The notes below the pieces were generated by a model, which saw only the letters and a list, made by a program, of their open reading frames with translations, was not told where the DNA came from and did not search any database. A DNA stretch of 25,103 bases, taken from an uncultured Collinsella sp. GTDB lineage: Bacteria; Actinomycetota; Coriobacteriia; Coriobacteriales; Coriobacteriaceae. Shown here piece by piece: positions 23,249-25,103 of this stretch. The stretch is from positions 1 to 25,103 of the forward strand of contig USFK01000006.1 of assembly GCA_900553935.1 (NCBI GenBank), read 5' to 3'. The translations under genes were made by a program, and so were the position numbers. Position 1 is the stretch's first letter. Each line of letters starts with the position of its first letter.

Positions 23249-23370
23249 CGAGCGAGGATTTTCGGACGCTTGCTCGATGAGAGTGGATAATCTCCCACTT
23301 TTAGCGCGAACATAGGTCAAAAACGGGAGATTATCCACTCTCGTTGGAAGCGCCCGAAAATCCTCGCTCG
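23249..23370. repeat. Long two-step inverted repeat between GNAT and DAHP synthase genes
   Basis: The outer arms CGAGCGAGGATTTTCGG (23249-23265) and 23354-23370 pair perfectly over 17 bp. The inner arms GAGAGTGGATAATCTCCC (23279-23296) and 23325-23342 pair perfectly over 18 bp. Partial pairing lies between the steps and the loop is 28 bases. TTATCCATTCC after the right arm echoes part of the inner arm. It occupies most of the gene-free 23133-23481 gap. It could be a small mobile element or a regulatory structure for either neighbour. Confidence 0.85.
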
Positions 23371-23481
23371 TTATCCATTCCCTTTTTGGCTGGTTGTGCT
23401 TGCACTTTAGCGTGCGACAGCGGATAATGCCGAGCATTCGACAATGTTCTCGTTGCCATCAATTGATTGAGGAGGCCCCGC

Positions 23482-24513
23482 ATGGCCATGGAATTTAAAC
23501 GAAGGCTGCCGATCCCCATGGAGATCCGCGAGGAAATGCCGCTTTCCGCCGAGCTTACCGCTAAGAAGCAGGCATTCGACGACGTGGTCGCCAAGGTCTT
23601 TACCGGCGAGGACGCGCGCAAGGTGCTCATCATCGGACCGTGCTCTGCCGACCGCGAGGACTCGGTCCTCGAGTACATGAACCGCCTGGCCAAAACCGCC
23701 GAGGAGGTCAAGGACAAGCTCATCATCATTCCGCGCGTCTACACCAACAAACCGCGTACTAAGGGCACTGGCTACAAGGGCCTGCTGCACAACCCCGACC
23801 CCGAGGCGCCCGATGACCTGCTCGAGGGCGTTAAGGCCATCCGCCACATGCACCTGCGCGTCATCGAGGAGACTGGCTTCTTCACTGCCGACGAGATGCT
23901 CTACCCGTCCAACTACCAGTACCTCGTCGACCTGTTGAGCTACGTCGCCGTGGGTGCGCGCTCGGTCGAAAACCAGGAGCACCGTCTGGTGTCGAGCGGC
24001 ATTTCGGTGCCGGTGGGCATGAAGAACCCCACTGCCGGCTCCACCACCGTCATGCTCAACTCCATCTACGCCGCTCAGGCGCATCAGAGTTTCATCTTCC
24101 GCAACTGGGAGGTCGAGTGCGACGGCAATCCGCTCGCGCACGCCGTTATGCGTGGCTACATCGGTCTCGATGGGCGCACCTACCCCAACTACCACTACGA
24201 GCACCTCGAGCGCCTGGCCGAGCGCTATACCGAGCACGCCGGCTATGCCAATCCGGCAGCGGTCATCGACTGCAACCACGACAACTCGGGCAAGCGTCCG
24301 CTGGAGCAGTATCGCATTTGCAAGGAGGTGCTCGACAGCTGCCGCCGCAACGAAGCCATTTCAAGGCTGGTCAAGGGCTTTATGATCGAGTCCTACCTTG
24401 AGGACGGCAACCAGGCGGTCGACGGCGGTGTCTTTGGCAAGTCGATCACCGATCCGTGCCTGGGCTGGGAAAAGACCGACTATCTGATCCACGAGATCGC
24501 GGAGCGTGTTTAG
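23482..24513 (+). CDS. 3-deoxy-7-phosphoheptulonate (DAHP) synthase, class I
   Basis: The 343-aa enzyme condenses phosphoenolpyruvate and erythrose 4-phosphate, the first step of aromatic amino acid synthesis. It is of the AroF/AroG/AroH type. Metal and substrate residues are visible: Cys54 in IIGPCSADRED, KPRT in VYTNKPRTKGTGYKGL, the NQEHR/VGMKNPTAGS block, His in DCNHDNSGK, Glu in IESYLEDGNQ and Asp in SITDPCLGW. The N-terminal extension is similar in size to the feedback-inhibited type; which aromatic amino acid inhibits it cannot be told. GAGGAGG six bases before the ATG at 23482 fixes the start over a TTG at 23467. No other shikimate genes are in the window. Confidence 0.93.
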   Translation: MAMEFKRRLPIPMEIREEMPLSAELTAKKQAFDDVVAKVFTGEDARKVLIIGPCSADREDSVLEYMNRLAKTAEEVKDKLIIIPRVYTNKPRTKGTGYKGLLHNPDPEAPDDLLEGVKAIRHMHLRVIEETGFFTADEMLYPSNYQYLVDLLSYVAVGARSVENQEHRLVSSGISVPVGMKNPTAGSTTVMLNSIYAAQAHQSFIFRNWEVECDGNPLAHAVMRGYIGLDGRTYPNYHYEHLERLAERYTEHAGYANPAAVIDCNHDNSGKRPLEQYRICKEVLDSCRRNEAISRLVKGFMIESYLEDGNQAVDGGVFGKSITDPCLGWEKTDYLIHEIAERV

Positions 24514-24540
24514 TTACGCGGGTTTACCAACCCGCGTAAC
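24513..24540 (+). terminator. Hairpin directly after DAHP synthase
   Basis: GTTACGCGGGTT (24513-24524) and AACCCGCGTAAC (24529-24540) form a perfect 12-bp stem with loop TACC, overlapping the last base of the stop codon. It has no T run, so it may stabilise the 3' end. A better terminator follows at 24591. Confidence 0.65.
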
Positions 24541-24590
24541 GGCTCGACGCTGCGCGGGCCGCATTTGGACAATCTGACGTTCAACTTCAA

Positions 24591-24624
24591 GGGCGCGACC
24601 AGAAGGTCAGCGCCCTTTCGTTTC
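24591..24624 (+). terminator. Intrinsic terminator downstream of DAHP synthase
   Basis: GGGCGC...GCGCCC with inner GACC-AGAA-GGTC is followed by TTTCGTTT. It has good terminator geometry on the plus strand. Confidence 0.75.
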
Positions 24625-24734
24625 ACGTCACCTTGTCTCAAATGCGACCCGCTCGCTGACGTTGCCAATACATCGGCGTTGCCTTGGCCGTCAATAGTCA
24701 TTGGGTGTTCCTATAGTTTTGTCAACCTTCGACG

Positions 24735-25103
24735 CTACTCCCGGTAGGGCACCCGGTCGCGCATCACGGCATATATCGCCCTGAGCCGCTTCCTCGCGAC
24801 GGCCTTGAGCGCCCGCCCGTGCCCCATGCCCCGCGCCCTGCAGGCCCGGTAGTACTCGCCGTAGCGCCCAGAGGACCTCACCAGGCTGTTGCACGAGAAG
24901 ATCAGCAGGGACTTGAGCCTCGCGTCGCCGCGCCTGGACGCCCTGACCGACCTCACCGACGTGCCGGAGCTCCTCACCCTCGGGGCTATGCCGCAGTACG
25001 AGGCCAGGTGGTCGTGGTCCGGGAACCTCCCGATGTCGACCGACACCGCGAGCTGCGCCGCGGTCCTCGGGCCGATGCCGGGCACGGTGAGCAGGCACGC
25101 GTA
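24735..25103 (-). mobile_element. IS110-family transposase, C-terminal part (cut by window edge)
   Basis: The minus-strand frame runs open from the window edge at 25103 to a stop at 24735, 122 codons. It shows the Transposase_20 (IS116/IS110/IS902) domain: LLTVPGIGPRTAAQLAVSV, then FPDHDHLASYCGIAPRVRSS, GTSVRSVRASRRGDARLKSL and a basic tail (ALKAVARKRLRAIYAVMRD) ending in VPYRE. The Ser of GTS is the serine of the composite active site in this family. The N-terminal DEDD domain would lie beyond the window. The element end probably lies in 24625-24734; IS110 elements lack long terminal repeats, so the boundary cannot be set from one copy. A GTG inside the frame at 25085 is not a real start. 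Confidence 0.9.

Noticed and set aside
23133..23249. 39-residue N-terminal extension of the GNAT protein
   Set aside because: It runs towards the inverted repeat and lacks a ribosome-binding site; GGAAGGAG precedes the ATG at 23132.

Overview
The window looks like a chromosomal segment of a high-GC, gut-type actinobacterium of the class Coriobacteriia, most likely Collinsella or a close relative. This is inferred from the codon usage, the membrane-bound LuxR-type regulators, the protein flavour and the abundant structured GC-rich intergenic DNA. No rRNA or marker gene is present to prove it.

Layout. (1) 1-1451: the N-terminal half of a DeoR-family regulator (minus, cut by the window edge) diverges from a class II ketose-bisphosphate aldolase, followed by a strong terminator embedded in a 29-bp perfect inverted repeat. 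(2) 1773-3391: a HAD phosphatase and an AraC regulator, both minus. (3) 3880-4866: a fusion of a MutT-like Nudix hydrolase to a Vsr-like endonuclease (minus). (4) 5011-8023: a BceAB-type ABC transporter pair, divergent from the fusion gene across a palindromic operator candidate. (5) 8352-20686: the centrepiece, an agmatine/putrescine island. It contains an AguR-like membrane LuxR regulator (minus), putrescine carbamoyltransferase, an APC antiporter, agmatine deiminase, a second paralogous APC antiporter, a 63-aa cysteine-containing protein (minus), a second membrane LuxR regulator, a YtcJ-like amidohydrolase and a MATE exporter. (6) 20938-22107: an AAA ATPase with DUF4143/PD-(D/E)xK features, preceded by four 23-bp tandem repeats. 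(7) 22482-24513: a GNAT acetyltransferase (minus) and a class I DAHP synthase. (8) 24735-25103: the C-terminal part of an IS110-family transposase, cut by the window edge.

How the genes fit together. Agmatine would enter by antiport against putrescine. The deiminase makes N-carbamoylputrescine, and the carbamoyltransferase makes putrescine plus carbamoyl phosphate. Carbamate kinase, needed to harvest ATP, is not in the window. The second half of the island (second regulator, amidohydrolase, MATE pump) looks like a related module for another amine or ureido compound; this is inference.

The intergenic DNA is unusually rich in structure. There are two copies of a ~290-bp composite element (terminator, 119-bp inverted repeat, terminator, small hairpin). 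A family of hairpins has different stems but a conserved GGGACAG-like loop. A 645-bp gap between agmatine deiminase and the second antiporter holds five successive hairpins, one a probable intrinsic terminator.
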